A stretch of DNA of 64,000 nucleotides from Cristatella mucedo (Eukaryota; Bryozoa; Phylactolaemata; Cristatellidae), in assembly GCA_009760855.2 (NCBI GenBank), contig WPIO01000002.1, positions 12,184,501 through 12,248,500 on the forward strand, in the 5' to 3' direction. This document shows positions 11,558 through 24,393 of this stretch, in pieces. The notes under the pieces are model-generated. The model did not search any database, was not told where the DNA came from, and was given only the letters and a program-made list of their open reading frames with translations. The position numbers and the translations under genes are program-made. Each line of letters starts with the position of its first letter. The first letter of the stretch is position 1.

Positions 11558-11770
11558 TGGAGCTTGCTTTCAGCAGCCATGTTTGACCGACCGTCACTCA
11601 GACGAGCCCAAGTGCAGAGCTCACACCTGCATAGCCTGGTCCGTTGGAATAAGAACTGGCATCGCACGACGAATTGAAATCACGTCAGGACGTAGTTGCT
11701 TCCGGAGAAGAGCACTCTGGCTCTGAGGCCTCGGGATCGGACTATTCGGAGCAGCGACAGCGATTACGAG
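11558..11770. other. Unassigned sequence between an L2-B end and a GA repeat
   Basis: No family recognised. Confidence 0.35.
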
Positions 11771-11823
11771 AGAAAGAGAGAGAGAGAGAGAGATAGATAG
11801 AGAGAGAAGGAGAGAGAGAGAGC
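11771..11823. repeat. (GA)n / (GATA) microsatellite
   Basis: An imperfect purine tract of GA repeats with a short GATA interruption. Confidence 0.95.
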
Positions 11824-13220
11824 TTTAAATTATCATGACCAGCAGACGCAATCGTCTTGCTAGCGGCTACCGACCTGTGGCTCCTTTTGCCAGGTAGTGC
11901 GAAGTCATTTCATTACGTTGAAGGGTCCAACAGGGAATTTCTCTGCACCACGTGTATAAGTCAGGCGATTTGCCACAATGCACTTCTGTTATGCTCGAGT
12001 TCGAAGAAAGCGCCATGAGCGAAATTGAAATAAAATCGCTCATAAATTACCACTATGCAAAAGATTCAAATTGATGTACCAGGGAATCAAATATATGTTT
12101 GCCTAATCAATTACGCCTAAAACAAATAGCTACTGTGCTGCAAAAACTTTTCAGCTGTGGTCTGGGCAATGCTGTTTCAACAATCTCTCATTTGTTTTTT
12201 GGCTAGATGAAGGTATAGCGTCGTGCGTAAACCATTCGTAATTAATCGACCATATTAGTATGAGTTATCTTGACATAACACTTTGAAGTAGCATTCATAT
12301 ATGTTTCTACGGTATACCCAAAGACAAGACCATAGCCATGTAAAAATGCTCCTTGAAACCTTAATTAGATCTCACACGAACTAACTTTATACTAACTAAC
12401 ATTATATTAGCTCAAGGTTTTTTTGAAGCGTAACAACTTTTAAGTTAGAACATGATATAAAAACCCCAAGGTTTTTAGCTTCCGCTTGAGCATTTTACTG
12501 CTACAACAACGCAACATTTCACGTTTAAACTACATAGATCTTATTCACCTGATAGTTGATCGGTTAGCACTCCCGTAGAGTTTTGCCTAAAGGTTACTTA
12601 AATATGCTTAATCACTGAGGCTGAGGTATGAAAGAACGTCCATCGAAACAACTGGAGGAAAGAGATCTGAAGTAAAATGCTGGATTTTGGCTGAAACACT
12701 ACTCTTTAAACTATTGGGATAAGAAGTGGGTGTGTTAAGCTTGTAACTGGGACAAATTCTGGCTAACTAACCTCACACTAGAAAATCTGTAATCCACTTA
12801 TGGAATGAGTTACGTAGGATTCATATGCACCGGTGCCCTAAGCAAGCGTTTTAATTAATCGTATTGCAGCGTGAGATAACACAAATAATCATAGCTGATT
12901 TACGAGACAGCCATCGGTTACCTGCACCCGGCAGATGTAAAGTCCTATCCGTGGGGACAGAGGCAATTGCAAAAACATACATCGTGAAAGCTTCTGTTAC
13001 GATGTGTGAGGCTTAAAAAGAATGGCACCGTAAATAAGACAAGGGGTGCTGACGAAATCGCTCAAGCACTAGCAACCCCAAGCAATGCTCAAATTACAAA
13101 AGCACACATATTTATATTTCTTTTAAATATATCACTTAGTGGATTAACCTGGCTTTCTGTATTCCAATTAGATTAATATTACACCCATGAAAAATAAATA
13201 CAGCATTGTACGGCTAGTGT
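11824..13220. other. Unassigned AT-rich sequence
   Basis: No long reading frame, RNA gene or repeat family recognised over about 1.4 kb. Confidence 0.5.
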
Positions 13221-13410
13221 GAAACCAGAGTCAGCATTGCTTAGGGCATACAACGACCTACATAGAAATTCAGACATGGGTAGAGTGTCTCTGCTTGTTT
13301 TGCTCGATCTCTCGGCAGCTTTTGATAACATCGATTACAAAGTTCTTCTAGAGCGCCTCTCATCTCGCCTGGGAATCACTGGCACTGCTCTGCAGTGGTT
13401 CAGGTCCTAT
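13221..13410 (+). mobile_element. L2-A copy 3, left piece (RT motif A region)
   Basis: The frame reads ESALLRAYNDLHRN, then [18 protein letters not shown], then LQWFRSY, which is the RT segment with the motif A aspartate present. It is interrupted at 13410 after CCTAT by an opposite-strand L2-A insertion and resumes at 13584. Confidence 0.9.
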
Positions 13411-13583
13411 AATAATAATAATAATGTACTTGATAAAGCGCGCTCAGAGAATTTAATCTCTTTCTAGGCGCTTTACATTTGCTGCAAAGGGAAATGCAAA
13501 TAAATGGTAAGTAAAATCATGCTTGAAAAACAAACAAATTGAATCACATGGTTAGGGGTGACATGCACAGGGTCAGCATGCAA
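13411..13583 (-). mobile_element. 173-bp L2-A 3' end nested in L2-A copy 3
   Basis: It carries an (ATT)n tail at 13411-13425 (seen as AAT on the plus strand), the hairpin with one arm mismatch and the first part of the 3' UTR, then stops. The host reads across once it is removed. TAT at 13408-13410 and 13584-13586 is the likely target duplication. Confidence 0.9.
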
Positions 13584-13755
13584 TATGTCAGTGGGAGACT
13601 CCAGAGCATTGATGTGAATGGAGAAAGATCATCTGAGGTACCTCAGAGATATGGCGTACCTCAGGGCTCCGTGCAAGGTCCAAATGTAAAGCACCTAGAG
13701 AGACTAAGTTCTCTGAGGGTGCTTTATCAAGTGCATTATTATCATTATTATATTA
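13584..13755 (+). mobile_element. L2-A copy 3, right piece with internal deletion
   Basis: The host resumes with the [10 protein letters not shown] and GVPQGSVQG codons. Near 13680 it jumps directly to the last 75 bp of the element: hairpin AAAGCACC/GGTGCTTT and (ATT)n tail. More than 1 kb of RT and 3' UTR is missing. The YADD motif lies in the deleted part. Confidence 0.88.
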
Positions 13756-14819
13756 GTGATTGTCCATCTTCGGCATTCCTTAATAATGCAATTGTTGGTA
13801 GGCAACAGTAATTATAGTTTATTGCATTCAACCGTCTTTCTACGAGCTGGTTAAACACTTATAGTTGATTGCAATCGTCCGTCCGTCTATGAGCAGGTTA
13901 TACACTTCCGTCAAGAACAGGATGATTAAAAATTAAATCTTTAAAATAATCTTGTATGAATCCTTCATCCAGAAGCATAAAAGTCTAAATATGTTAGTCT
14001 TAATCAACCCTGGAGAGTTATTTAAAAGTCCTAGTGGAAGATTACCTTCGAGGGATCAAACATAGCCTGAGAATCCGATTAAAAATAGGCTAGCAGTATT
14101 AGGCTGCCTTAACTCTTAATTTGAGTGCACTATTTAAGAATGTATCTAAGATATGTCATCAGTTATAATGCGACGTGATTTATAACACGGTATGGTTTCA
14201 TTGAGTACAGGTCACCCCTCTTTATTTTGAATTTTTTCAGTAAGCATTACTATAGAAATACTTGACTTTAATATATTATAGATTTTATTTTTTGAGTAGT
14301 GTATTTCACATTTAATTTTCCAGTAGTTATTATTCACTCTAATAAGATATTCTAATTGCGAATATCTATTTAAACTTGGATTCCTTAAGATTATGTTTTC
14401 GCGTATTTATCGGAGCTCTATTGAATCACTCGCTTATGTTGGGATACCACATAAAATATGTCGGCGTACCTTTAGGGAATCGGGAAATTATCTTGGTGCC
14501 TCATTTTACGTACTGATACAGCAAGAAATATCTTAAGCATAAGGTAAGCAAATGCTTCTCGCTAAGTTGATTGTTATCCACAATATTAGGCGACGTGTGG
14601 GTATAAATTTTTAATCTTATGTAATTGTCGACTGTTTAAAGGCTGGTTTAGTGAGAATAAAAAGATATCCATAAAGTCAGAAATGCCTGAAATTTGGGCT
14701 GGAACCGACTGAACAGTTTGCAATGTAATGTATCTCCTATTATTATTGTTATCCTTATTGTAAACTTAGAAGACGTTAGGGCTGATAAAGTGACTGCCGC
14801 AGTAGTATAGGTAGAGGCC
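13756..14819. other. Unassigned AT-rich sequence
   Basis: No coding or repeat family recognised. A short ATT-rich run lies at 14736-14750. Confidence 0.5.
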
Positions 14820-15059
14820 ATGTAATGTAATGTAATGTATCTCCGTCTGTAACTCCGCAAAATCATAAAGACCATGTGGGTGTTACGCAGGAGAGTTTTG
14901 CATAGCCCACTCACAGCCTAAGCGGCTTTCGGTACGCACTCGGTAGCCAAAAGACTTCATCTCACACAACAAAGAGAAAGTATGAAGCATAGAAAAATCA
15001 GAAGAGCAGTTGAGGTTGTGAGTAGCATAGAAGTAGCAGCTCAGAACCGCTGAAAAGGA

Positions 15060-17128
15060 TTATGTGCCATAGTCGGCAGCACGAGAGTAGTTGTCGTTGC
15101 GTAAAAAGTGTGGAAGTGAGTTCCACAGTCTAGGACCTGCAGAGCTAAGGCTTCTGTCGCCAACGGTCTTTAAGCGGAGGAATGGGACAGCTAATTTATT
15201 GTCCACACAGGACCTGAGGGCGCGAACAGGCTGAAACTGATGCAGCAGGTCAGCTAGGTACGAAGGAGCCAAGCCGTGGTGGGCCTTGTGGGACAGCGTA
15301 AGAACTTTGCTCTGTATCCTTTGCTCAACCAGCAACCATCCTAGCTTTTTCAGCAAGGGAGACACGTACTCAAACCGCTGGGACTTGAAGACTAGCCTTG
15401 CAGCCATATTCATAGTCCGCTGCAGTTGCAAAATAGCTTTCTTTGGTAGCCCAGCGAAAAGGGAATTACAATAATCAAGCCGAGACAGAACTAAAGAGCT
15501 AGTTAAATTGTTTACAAGCCACTGTGGGAGACAGCTTCTAATCTTGGATAGGGATCTGATGTGATGGCAAGCTGTAGAAGCAGTCTTCTGAATGAAGCTT
15601 TTGAAACTGAGGTAGCTGTCGAACACGACACCTAAATTTCGAGCACGTAGTGATGATCGCACAATAGCATCACCTCTAAGAACAGCAAAGTCTTTTAATC
15701 ATGCCACACGCTTAGGGAGTCCTATGAGCTGCAGCTCGGTTTTACCATCATTTAATTTCAGGAAGTTTTCCGACATCCATGATCGAATATCGGCAAGGCA
15801 AGCATTCAGTTTCTCAGTTGTCGCAGCAGATTCCGACGGTTTGAATGACAAATACAACTGAGTATCGTCAGCATAGAAGTGATATTCTATTCCATGGGCC
15901 TTAATCACTTTTCCCAGAGGTTGTGTATAAATGGAGAACAGCAAGGGACCGATTACAGACCCTTGAGGGACTCCACAGGTGACCCTTCTCGTGTCTGAGA
16001 CCTGACCCCCAGACGACACGGATTGAACACGATCAGACAAGTATGATTTCAATCACGCCAGTGTTTCGTCTGCCAGACCGGTCGTTGTTCTCAATCATTC
16101 AAGCGGAACGTCGTGATCGATGGTGTCGAAGGCAGCAGACAGATCTAGCAGAGCTAGGGCAGTGACATTTCCGTCGTCTTTACCACGTAGAATATCATTG
16201 TTAACACGGAGGAGAGCAGTTTCAGTAGAGTGCTGCCTCTTGAACCCTGATTGAAATTGATCTGACATTTCATTATTTTTAATATGTTCAGCCAGCTGCT
16301 TAGCAATACTTTTTTCAAGAATCTTTGATAAGAACGGAAGAAGGGAAACTGGGTGATAGTTTGCTAGGGCCTCTGTTTCTAATCCAGGCTTTTTAAGAAT
16401 AGGTCTAACGATTGCCGATTTGAAGGACTTGGTGATGACCCCTCTTCCCAAAGAAGCATTACAAGTTTTGGCAATGGCAGGGCTAAGTTGGTCTGCTAGT
16501 GAAGACCACAGAGATGAAGGTATAGGGTCTTCAGGAGACGAGCTCTTTTCTGGACCTTATTAAGGCAGCCACATCGCATGCAGAAACATTGGAGAACCTT
16601 TTAAGGAAGGTCACAGTTTGAGAAACGGCGACTGCTTTGGTCGGAGGCGGCTTAATGGAGGCACGAATGTGCACAATATTTTCAGTAAAGAAGGCTGAAA
16701 ACTTTTCGGCTGAGCCCTTAATATCTGGGGAGTCGGATCTCACAGCATTGGCCAGTAAATGGTTTACTGTCTCATAAATCTGTTTAGTGTCCGACTGGCA
16801 GGAATTCAGCTTTCTAATGAAAAAAGAAGCCCTGGTTTTTTAAGCTTTCGGGTGTAAACTCGAAGGAAGTCTTTAAAAGTGACTAGATCTTCCTCAGACC
16901 CCGATTTATTGAAATGACGTTCTAGCCTGCGCTTAACCCGGCGCCTCTTAAGGAGTTTTTTGTAAATTGAATGGAATATCCATGACTTTGAGCACCGATA
17001 GAGAGAACGGGAGCATGCTTGTCAAGAGCACTCCTGAGTGTCACGTTCATCGCATCAGTGAGTGTATCAAGGCTGCCGGTCGAGTCTGAATGCAGATCAA
17101 GAAGACCTGCATCACACACAGATTTCAA
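15060..17128 (-). pseudogene. L2-B reverse transcriptase and C-terminal domains, broken
   Basis: Continuing from the endonuclease on the minus strand, 16922-17128 and 16531-16743 are linker fragments. 16095-16451 (118 codons) has the RT fingers, [13 protein letters not shown], and motif A ([14 protein letters not shown]). 15699-16052 (117 codons) has motif B ([10 protein letters not shown]) and motif C (YADD). 15060-15662 (200 codons) is the C-terminal domain with SRLDYCNSLFAGLP and a final GPRLWNSLPHFLR segment. The pieces lie in order with stops at 15697-15699 and between 16052 and 16095, so this is one decayed ORF. The RT motifs resemble L2-A but differ along the whole length, which supports two separate families. 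Confidence 0.87.
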
Positions 17129-17136
17129 AGACTTGT

Positions 17137-18188
17137 CTATGTCAATGCTTTGTAGTTACGTAGTTTGGCAAAGTCGACATCGCCCTGTACGTACGAGGGA
17201 GCAGGAACAGTAAACGGGACCAAACAATGATCTGAGAGGGTCAGTGGGCACACCACAAGGTCAGTGGAGAGGACATCCTTAGTGATCACGAGATCTAGAA
17301 TATGGCCACCGACGTGGGTGCTATGATTAACGTGTTGGGCCAAACCAAAATTCTCCAGAAAGTCAAGAAATGAGCGAACCTGGCTGTTGTTAGGGCTGTC
17401 AACGTGAATGTTGAAGTCTCCTAAAATCAGTAACGGCCTGTCACACACAAATATTTTATCGAGGAACTCTGAAAACTCCTCTATAAACAAGTTTAGACAG
17501 CCAGAAGGAAGTCAACAGTGAGAGGCATTGTCTTTGATGAAGACCTGATTGCAACCGATTCAAACGATGACCGGTGCGAGAAACTGCACATTTTATAGCC
17601 AAATGATTCGCGAACAACAATTGCAACCCCGCCACCAACCTTGTCAGAACGCATGGACTGATAGAATGAAAACCCGGGTGGAGTGGTCTCAGAAATACAG
17701 TTACTGGAACAAGGTGTCATCCAGGTTTCGGTAAGCAGAAATTCATCTAGCTTATCCTGGACCACCTGATCTCGGATAAGGCACCCCTTGGTTTTTAGCG
17801 AGCGGACATTTAGTAGGCGGAATTTAAGAGGCTGTCGAACAGCTGGGCGACGGCGATGAAGTGGCTTGTATTCTCTACCGTTTGCGTCCGGCCCGGCGGA
17901 CGCTGGCTCTTCGAATTCGATATGGACCTTAGTAACGGCCGTTGAACGACGTTTCACAACGTGCTGGGCTACGGCGGGTGGGCTACTACCGCAACAAGTA
18001 CTATTCAGCGCTTTAAACTTTCGAGTCGTAGGTTTGATAGCCGAGCTGTTGATAGGGCGAACGCAGGATGCAGGAAGGTCCTCACTGACCTGTCGGAGAA
18101 GGCCCGCCGGTAGGTATCGACTAATGGCGACATCGCACCTTACAATAAGCAGGTCCTGTTTTGTGTAGCATATCTGAGGACAGCTCAT
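17137..18188 (-). pseudogene. L2-B AP-type endonuclease domain, broken
   Basis: This domain nicks target DNA to prime reverse transcription. The upstream frame (17493-18188, 231 codons) opens with an ATG just after an in-frame stop. It has a basic, low-complexity N-terminus of about 120 residues, then LLNVRS at 125-130 and LTETW at 152-156, the N-terminal apurinic-endonuclease motifs with the catalytic glutamate. The downstream frame (17137-17490, 117 codons) has GDFN at 24-27, DLVIT at 66-70 and SDH at 86-88, the remaining catalytic motifs. A frame break near 17490 separates the halves. All the motif residues expected from the exonuclease-endonuclease-phosphatase fold are visible, so loss of function looks recent. 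Confidence 0.85.
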
Positions 18189-18450
18189 AAACAGTCACAG
18201 CGAAGATAGCAGCTGAATACCCGAAGGTATTACGGAGAAATCAAGTAAAGGTCCACACCACGCTAGGAGTCGAGCAAGTGCTCTTTCTGCAGGGGGGTCG
18301 CCTTTCAGTTTCACGAACTAGCCTAAGTGGTCCTGCCAGCATATATCCTCAAGTTCCTTAATCCATCGCCCAGTACCAGGCTGTCTTGAGTTCCCACCCA
18401 CACCCCTGCGACGACGAATCAGCCATCTTCAAGAGAGAACAGAAGGTCAT

Positions 18451-18770
18451 TGAGCGAGAAGATACTGCATGTATATATTTCCTTTTCAAAAACGTGGCGG
18501 GGCAAGAATGACTGCTACACATTTAATCAGAAAGAAAGACCTCAAGAATCTGATTGATATCATTATCTTACCAAGTCAATGCTAAGTTTCTGAAAATTTG
18601 GGAACTATAACTGTAGCTGTTTGTATGAAAGTGTGAAAGTAACCGATCAAGTACTCACATACTTTTTTCACTTTTCCACCTTTTAATGGGCTTTTTTCTA
18701 TTTTTACCTGGAGGGTCTACTCGGGGCTCTAGAGATCAACTGTAACTGATTACCTGTAACTCGTAGAAAT
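18451..18770. other. Unassigned sequence
   Basis: About 320 bp between two LINE copies with nothing recognised. Confidence 0.4.
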
Positions 18771-19155
18771 CCTCAAATCCTGTTGAGACTCTGCATTTAG
18801 TTCGTATGCTCCCAAATCCTGGAATTCACTCGCGACTTCCGTCACGACATCCCCTGACTTGACCACATTTAAAAAGAGATTAGAAACGCACCTATTTATG
18901 ACAGCATTTAGTGGGTCCATGCAACGAGTCCTTTATGCGCTTGTGCGTTCTGACACTGATGCATACTGCTGCTAACCGCATATTGCGCGCTGACGCTGTG
19001 CTTATCACCCCTCACCATGTTATTTATGTTGTTTATCAAGCATGATACCACTCACCATTTGATCATGCTTCCGTTGCCGCGAATTTAAAGCACCTTATGA
19101 GAGATTGAGTTCTCTGAGGGTCCTTTATCAAGTGTATTATTGATAATATTATAAT
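18771..19155 (+). mobile_element. L2-A 3' end
   Basis: It starts in the last coding segment (PSDLTTFKKNLKTHLF-equivalent), then has the whole 3' UTR, a hairpin with one arm mismatch (AAAGCACC/GGTCCTTT) and a degenerate ATT-type tail to 19155. Confidence 0.88.
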
Positions 19156-19299
19156 TGCAAGGTGAGTGCCTTCACCGATATGCTCATCTGTCTGCTCTGG
19201 CTGCTTATTCACATCAGCATTCGCTTCTGCTCTACTTTATCTTTCTATGCTTAACTAACCTATAAATTAATTTTCTGTTAATCATCGTCTCTTTTTTTC

Positions 19300-19523
<224 letters not shown>

Positions 19524-19660
19524 TTCTCTCCCTCTATCCGTATTTCTCTCCCGTCTCTTTTTTCCCCTGCTCCTACCAGTACTGTACGGTTAGGCTAATA
19601 CGTTGCTCTCCCTTATCTTCTCTGATCAATTCACCTCTCTCTTTAGTCTCTCTCTCTCCC

Positions 19661-22600
19661 TGTCTTTTCTTTTTTGTTCCGTTTCCCGCGGACTGGCTGC
19701 ATTTTGGGAATTGACAGAGCTGAAGGATGCTTTCTAAAGGACGCCTGAAATGCTTGATGAAGCTCCTAGACCAGGCCGGTGCAGCGAAAACACACCCTCA
19801 AAGCGTTAGAGGAACGACACCTAACGTTGCATCTGCACGTATTACCGTCAAAGACCTTTGGCGATTGTGACTAGAATGTTTCTCCTTAGGTTCCTATGAG
19901 GCAGCATTGCCATTTTGGAGTTTCTAATGGGCTTTAAGACTGAATAGTTCGGCAGCTTCAGTGCCAAGCTACATGACAAGAATGAATGAATTAGATGCTT
20001 TTTCAAATGTCTTGAGAAGGAATTAGGACTGATCCTTTTCGGTCTCCAGCCTACTTTCAATGCAAGGGCACCCTCTATTGTGCGATTGTTGCTGAGCCGT
20101 GATGGCACACTACGTAAGGCGGTTGCTTTCACGACCTCAAGACCTAATCTACTAGGAATTATTTATTTTATTTATATCTAACGTAGCCACCACTTTGACT
20201 TAGCAGTCCCTGGCCTTGTAGGCAAGCGAAGATTCTTGGGAAAATTGTCCATCAATTACAATACTCGCTGATTGCTGCTGGACGCTTCTCAAGATTCTCC
20301 CAAACAGTGGTACAAGAGAAAGACAAAGAAATCTAACCACCAATCTGTAACCTCATTTGTAAAGGTATTATATGTAGGCTTAACTACTATTGGCATCTGG
20401 TGATGGAAACATTAATTTATTGCAGGTCAAAAAATTAGGGCCAATTTTGAAAATTGACATTCGTATTTGTGTTGAGAAAACACAAATTGATAAGAACATG
20501 ACTAATTGTTTTTCAGTAACGTGACTTATGTTAATAATTTATTTATCAGCGCTACATCATAGCCTTTCTATAGATGTAAATGTGATTGAAACATTGTCAA
20601 ATCCTTAAATAGGACGAATCGAAGCGTGGCTGACCTTAGAGCCCCAGAAAAGACAAAGTTTCGAGAGAGTCTTGTAAATAACAGGACGGGTAGTGTAGAC
20701 TTGGAGTATGCTGCCTCTCTCTGTTCTTGTAACAGCCAATGCGGTTCTCTCAGCTATCGAGAACTCATGCCCACTGTGGGCAAGAGTGCAGACTTACGAT
20801 TATCCGGAGGATGGAAAGCCAAATCGTCTCTCAGGATCCGGAAAACGCCTGAGCTCGTGAGGGTGCTCATTTGAACTGGAACTGGCTTGGAAATCGACGT
20901 GGAGAACATCGTCTCTGAAATAAAGTGAGTGCACGGAATCACGTGAAATTGCATTGCTATGAATGAGACCATTCGATTCAACGATGATTTTGAAATGAGA
21001 GCATACAGTCATGTTTTATAAACTCAGTTTATATTGACCATTTGAGGAGAACATTGCATTCAAGCATAGGGAAAGCCACCTTTTGAATCTTGTAAATAGG
21101 CAGCCAGATGCCTGTGGAGGTCAGTTGCTTATTTTCAGCCATGCACGCCCTGTGAGCTCGCCTTAGTTATTTGCAAGATGGATTAGAATAAATCTGCTAA
21201 GCAAGGAAGAGCGAGTTGAAACTCAAGTGATGCCTAGCCCTGCTGAGTGGCCGCGATGCGAAACAATCCTGAGCGAGTACCACAGTCTTGTAACTGCGAC
21301 ATTCACCTTGACATTCAGTGCAGCAGAGAATTAAAAACGGAAATCCTGTCTTTTTGACGCGGCCTGAGAGGTGATCGCGGCGGAGTTAACATGAACTCCT
21401 GCCTCGCGATCCTGCTAATGGGCAGTACGTTTGCATGCATGACGTTCAGCGGGAGCATTTTAGTTTGCAGCCTTAGAACCAAAGACCAGACCGTGCGTAT
21501 CTTATAGACCATCCACCTTTCGAGCATCTACCTTTGCTGCTGAAGGTTTTGAGTGTGACCACCGCTAGGAGCAGTGATAGGACACTCCTCGGTGGTCCAG
21601 GCAAAACTTGATTAACCACAAGCAGGCTGGGCAGAGACCATTCGGAGCGTATACTCAGGACAAGACATCAGTCTCGTGAGGAGAATTGTAAATGCGGGCC
21701 ATCACCAAGACTTTTTGTGGCAGGCAGAGATCACCTGTCTGTAGACACGGATGAGTGAGTCGTACAACGTTAGCACCTAGAGTTATATACCTATTCGCTT
21801 TTGGGGAAAAACCAATTGAGATTGTTTCGCTTGATTAGATAGGTCTTTTGCTACAGACATGTTTTAAATGACGAAAGAACAGTATCTAACAGCGATCTTT
21901 TGATAGCTGTCAATCTCTATGGTCACATGGAGTTAGATTATGGTCGCAGTAAAAAGTTTCAGAATGAACGTGGATCTATGCAAATACTATTGCCAGCCTC
22001 AAGCCGTGAAAAGATTTTAATTTATTTCTCGAGTCCAAGCGAAAAGTGGTTTATTAAGCTTTGCTACCTGCAAAGGCAGAGGATGCGCTCAAGGGTAGGT
22101 GGCGGGGAGGGGGGCTTCACTGAGAAATCTTAACCACCTTTCCCTTTTCGGGTATCTAAGGCGCCCGTTAGGTTGCCTATCGGTCAGCTCCACAAATATC
22201 AGATGCAAGAGATCACGGGCTCTAATTATGCTGAATTGTAGGCTTCCCTTGTCAGTTAGCACTGGACTGTATCGTAGCGTTCACACCGACGGAAGATCTT
22301 GACGCTGGCTGAGGCACACTAACCTCACAGTTGAGCCAGGTCGGTGGCGTATGTTCTCGCTCACACAATGTCATCCAAACCGTAGTTTATACTGTGTCAT
22401 GGGCCCGCGATTCTATTTCACCATTACACTTTCATACCGAGGCATTTCTAGCTTCAGTTAGAAAAAGCTATCATTGATTCAAATCTAAGTTGGCTGAGGA
22501 TATTCTCTTACTTCTCCGGACCTTTAGTCACCGGGAAGCCGAAAGCTAATTTTAAAATTCAAAACGTCGTGAACATCCTCTCGCTACGCCTATGTGTCTG

Positions 22601-22811
22601 AGGAAAGGCTAGCCAGGAATTTAAACTCTTTGCTGTCCACTTTAAGCTCAGCTGGCAAAAGAATGTCTATAACAAAGGAAACTGTCAGCGTATTGAGACT
22701 GGGAATAAACGTAGCAAGTGCCAAAACGATACAACTAAGCCATACATTAAGAATAATTATGGCCATGACACACAATTACGACTCAATCGCCCTTCATTGT
22801 AATTCACTTCT
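19661..22811. other. Unassigned 3.1-kb stretch
   Basis: Several frames of 60-95 codons exist, for example 19848-20132 on the minus strand and 20626-20874 on the plus strand. None shows a known motif and they overlap one another on opposite strands. No repeat family from this window is visible. This is one of the longest stretches without a recognisable transposon. Confidence 0.45.
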
Positions 22812-23221
<410 letters not shown>

Positions 23222-23688
23222 CTGACCCACATGGCCCGCCGCTGCTCGGCTCCTCCATACACAGATGAACTGCTGCACCATGTTCAACCTCGTCGTGCCC
23301 ACAAGTCCTGTTTGGACTATAAATTATCTTCTCTATTACTCCGCTAAAACATCGTTGCCAACATAAGCTTTTTCTCTGCAAGTCATAGATTATCAAACTC
23401 ACTTCCACAATTTTTACGCAACGTTTATTCTTCTGCTGCCGACCATGGCACATTATTTTCAGACGTCCTGGGCTGCTACCTTCATGTTACTCACCACCTT
23501 AATTCTCTCCTCACTTGGCTATTTTTCTCACTTTATTTTTGTTGCGTGAGATGAAGTATGTTGGCTACCGAAAGCTTACCAGAAGCCGCTCAGGCTGTAA
23601 GTGCGCTATAAAAAAAACTCTAATGCATAGCACCCAGTCGTTGTGGCTTCGTCGAGTAGCAGACTGAGATGCATTACACGAGATTACA
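23222..23688 (+). mobile_element. L2-B 3' end, diverged
   Basis: The plus strand follows L2-B from the C-terminal coding segment near 23300 to the 3' UTR landmark GGCTACCGAAAGC at 23560. It ends at a decayed ATTAC-type tail near 23674-23688. Frames are broken throughout. Confidence 0.8.
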
Positions 23689-24204
23689 CTGCTTTAAATA
23701 CTAACTTTGACTAACCTCGAGAAACAAATGAGGCGCTCAGATGCGCAGTAAACGGCTAAAGATATGTCCCAAGCATACGATTTAGTCGTACTGAGTACAT
23801 ACTTCTGAGTAGTCTTGTGTTGAGTTGACTCACGTGGCACTCGAAGCTGCTTGCAAGTGTCGCTACGAAGTTAGTTTACTTTTGACAGTTCTTTGATTTC
23901 CAGTCAAAATCGCTCATTAGCTGTTCAAAGTTCTATTAATCCGGTGGCTGACTGAGAGTATTCATGGTTGTACAGCATGTTGCCATGCAAGGTCTGTATG
24001 ACCTGATTAGCAGTGGGCTTACGTATGTTATCGTCCCTCAGACGCAAACTGTAGTTCGTGGTAAACACTCCCGTTCATTATTCTGGGAATTTGATGAAGC
24101 AACCAGATACTGTTGCTGGTGATGGAGCCCCTGACCGCGATTCTGCTGTCCCCGTGTCTCGTACTGATTACAAAGAGAGTGCTCTTAATCCTGCTCAGCT
24201 ACTC
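23689..24204. other. Unassigned sequence
   Basis: No family recognised in about 515 bp. Confidence 0.4.
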
Positions 24205-24393
24205 TTAGGCTGACGGAGAAGTGACATTAATTATTCCCCATAGCCTACATTTGTTCTTGTCGATGCCAGAGATCAAGCGACAGTCTTCAACCGACCAGTG
24301 AGCATAGCGATCAGCACATTTCAGCCTGGCGGCTCTACGTCTTTTGCTGAGCACCACTGCCTTCTTCACTACTCTACGAAAAGGTGCCCCCAT
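24205..24393 (-). pseudogene. Tc1/mariner-like transposase fragment
   Basis: The 62-codon minus-strand frame contains a segment (SKRRRAARLKCADRYAHW, then SVEDCRLI and KNKCRLWG). Its spacing matches the Tc1-family region leading into the first catalytic aspartate, where members read R-A-R-L-x-F-A and W-x-x-V, then S-D-E-S. Here the S-D-E-S block is altered to GIDKNK, so the aspartate may remain but the context is degraded. No flanking terminal inverted repeats or other transposase parts are seen. It is a short, dead DNA-transposon relic. Confidence 0.55.

Larger units (their letters stand above)
14820..18450 (-). mobile_element. Near full-length L2-B LINE
   Basis: On the minus strand this element runs from a 5' leader (about 18.45-18.19 kb) through endonuclease, linker, RT and C-terminal domains to a 3' UTR and an (ATTAC)n tail at 14820-14838. 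At about 3.6 kb it fits a typical single-ORF L2/CR1 element. It is the only copy in the window retaining both endonuclease and RT segments, so it defines family B. Several stops and frameshifts make it inactive. The exact 5' end is not marked by a recognisable target duplication. Confidence 0.88.

Noticed and set aside
17549-18168. Plus-strand frames opposite the L2-B endonuclease
   Set aside because: The minus-strand frames hold the catalytic motifs; these are shadows.
19848-20132. 94-codon minus-strand frame as a transposon-derived protein
   Set aside because: It is basic and without stops, but I could not match it to RT, endonuclease or transposase motifs, so no call was made.
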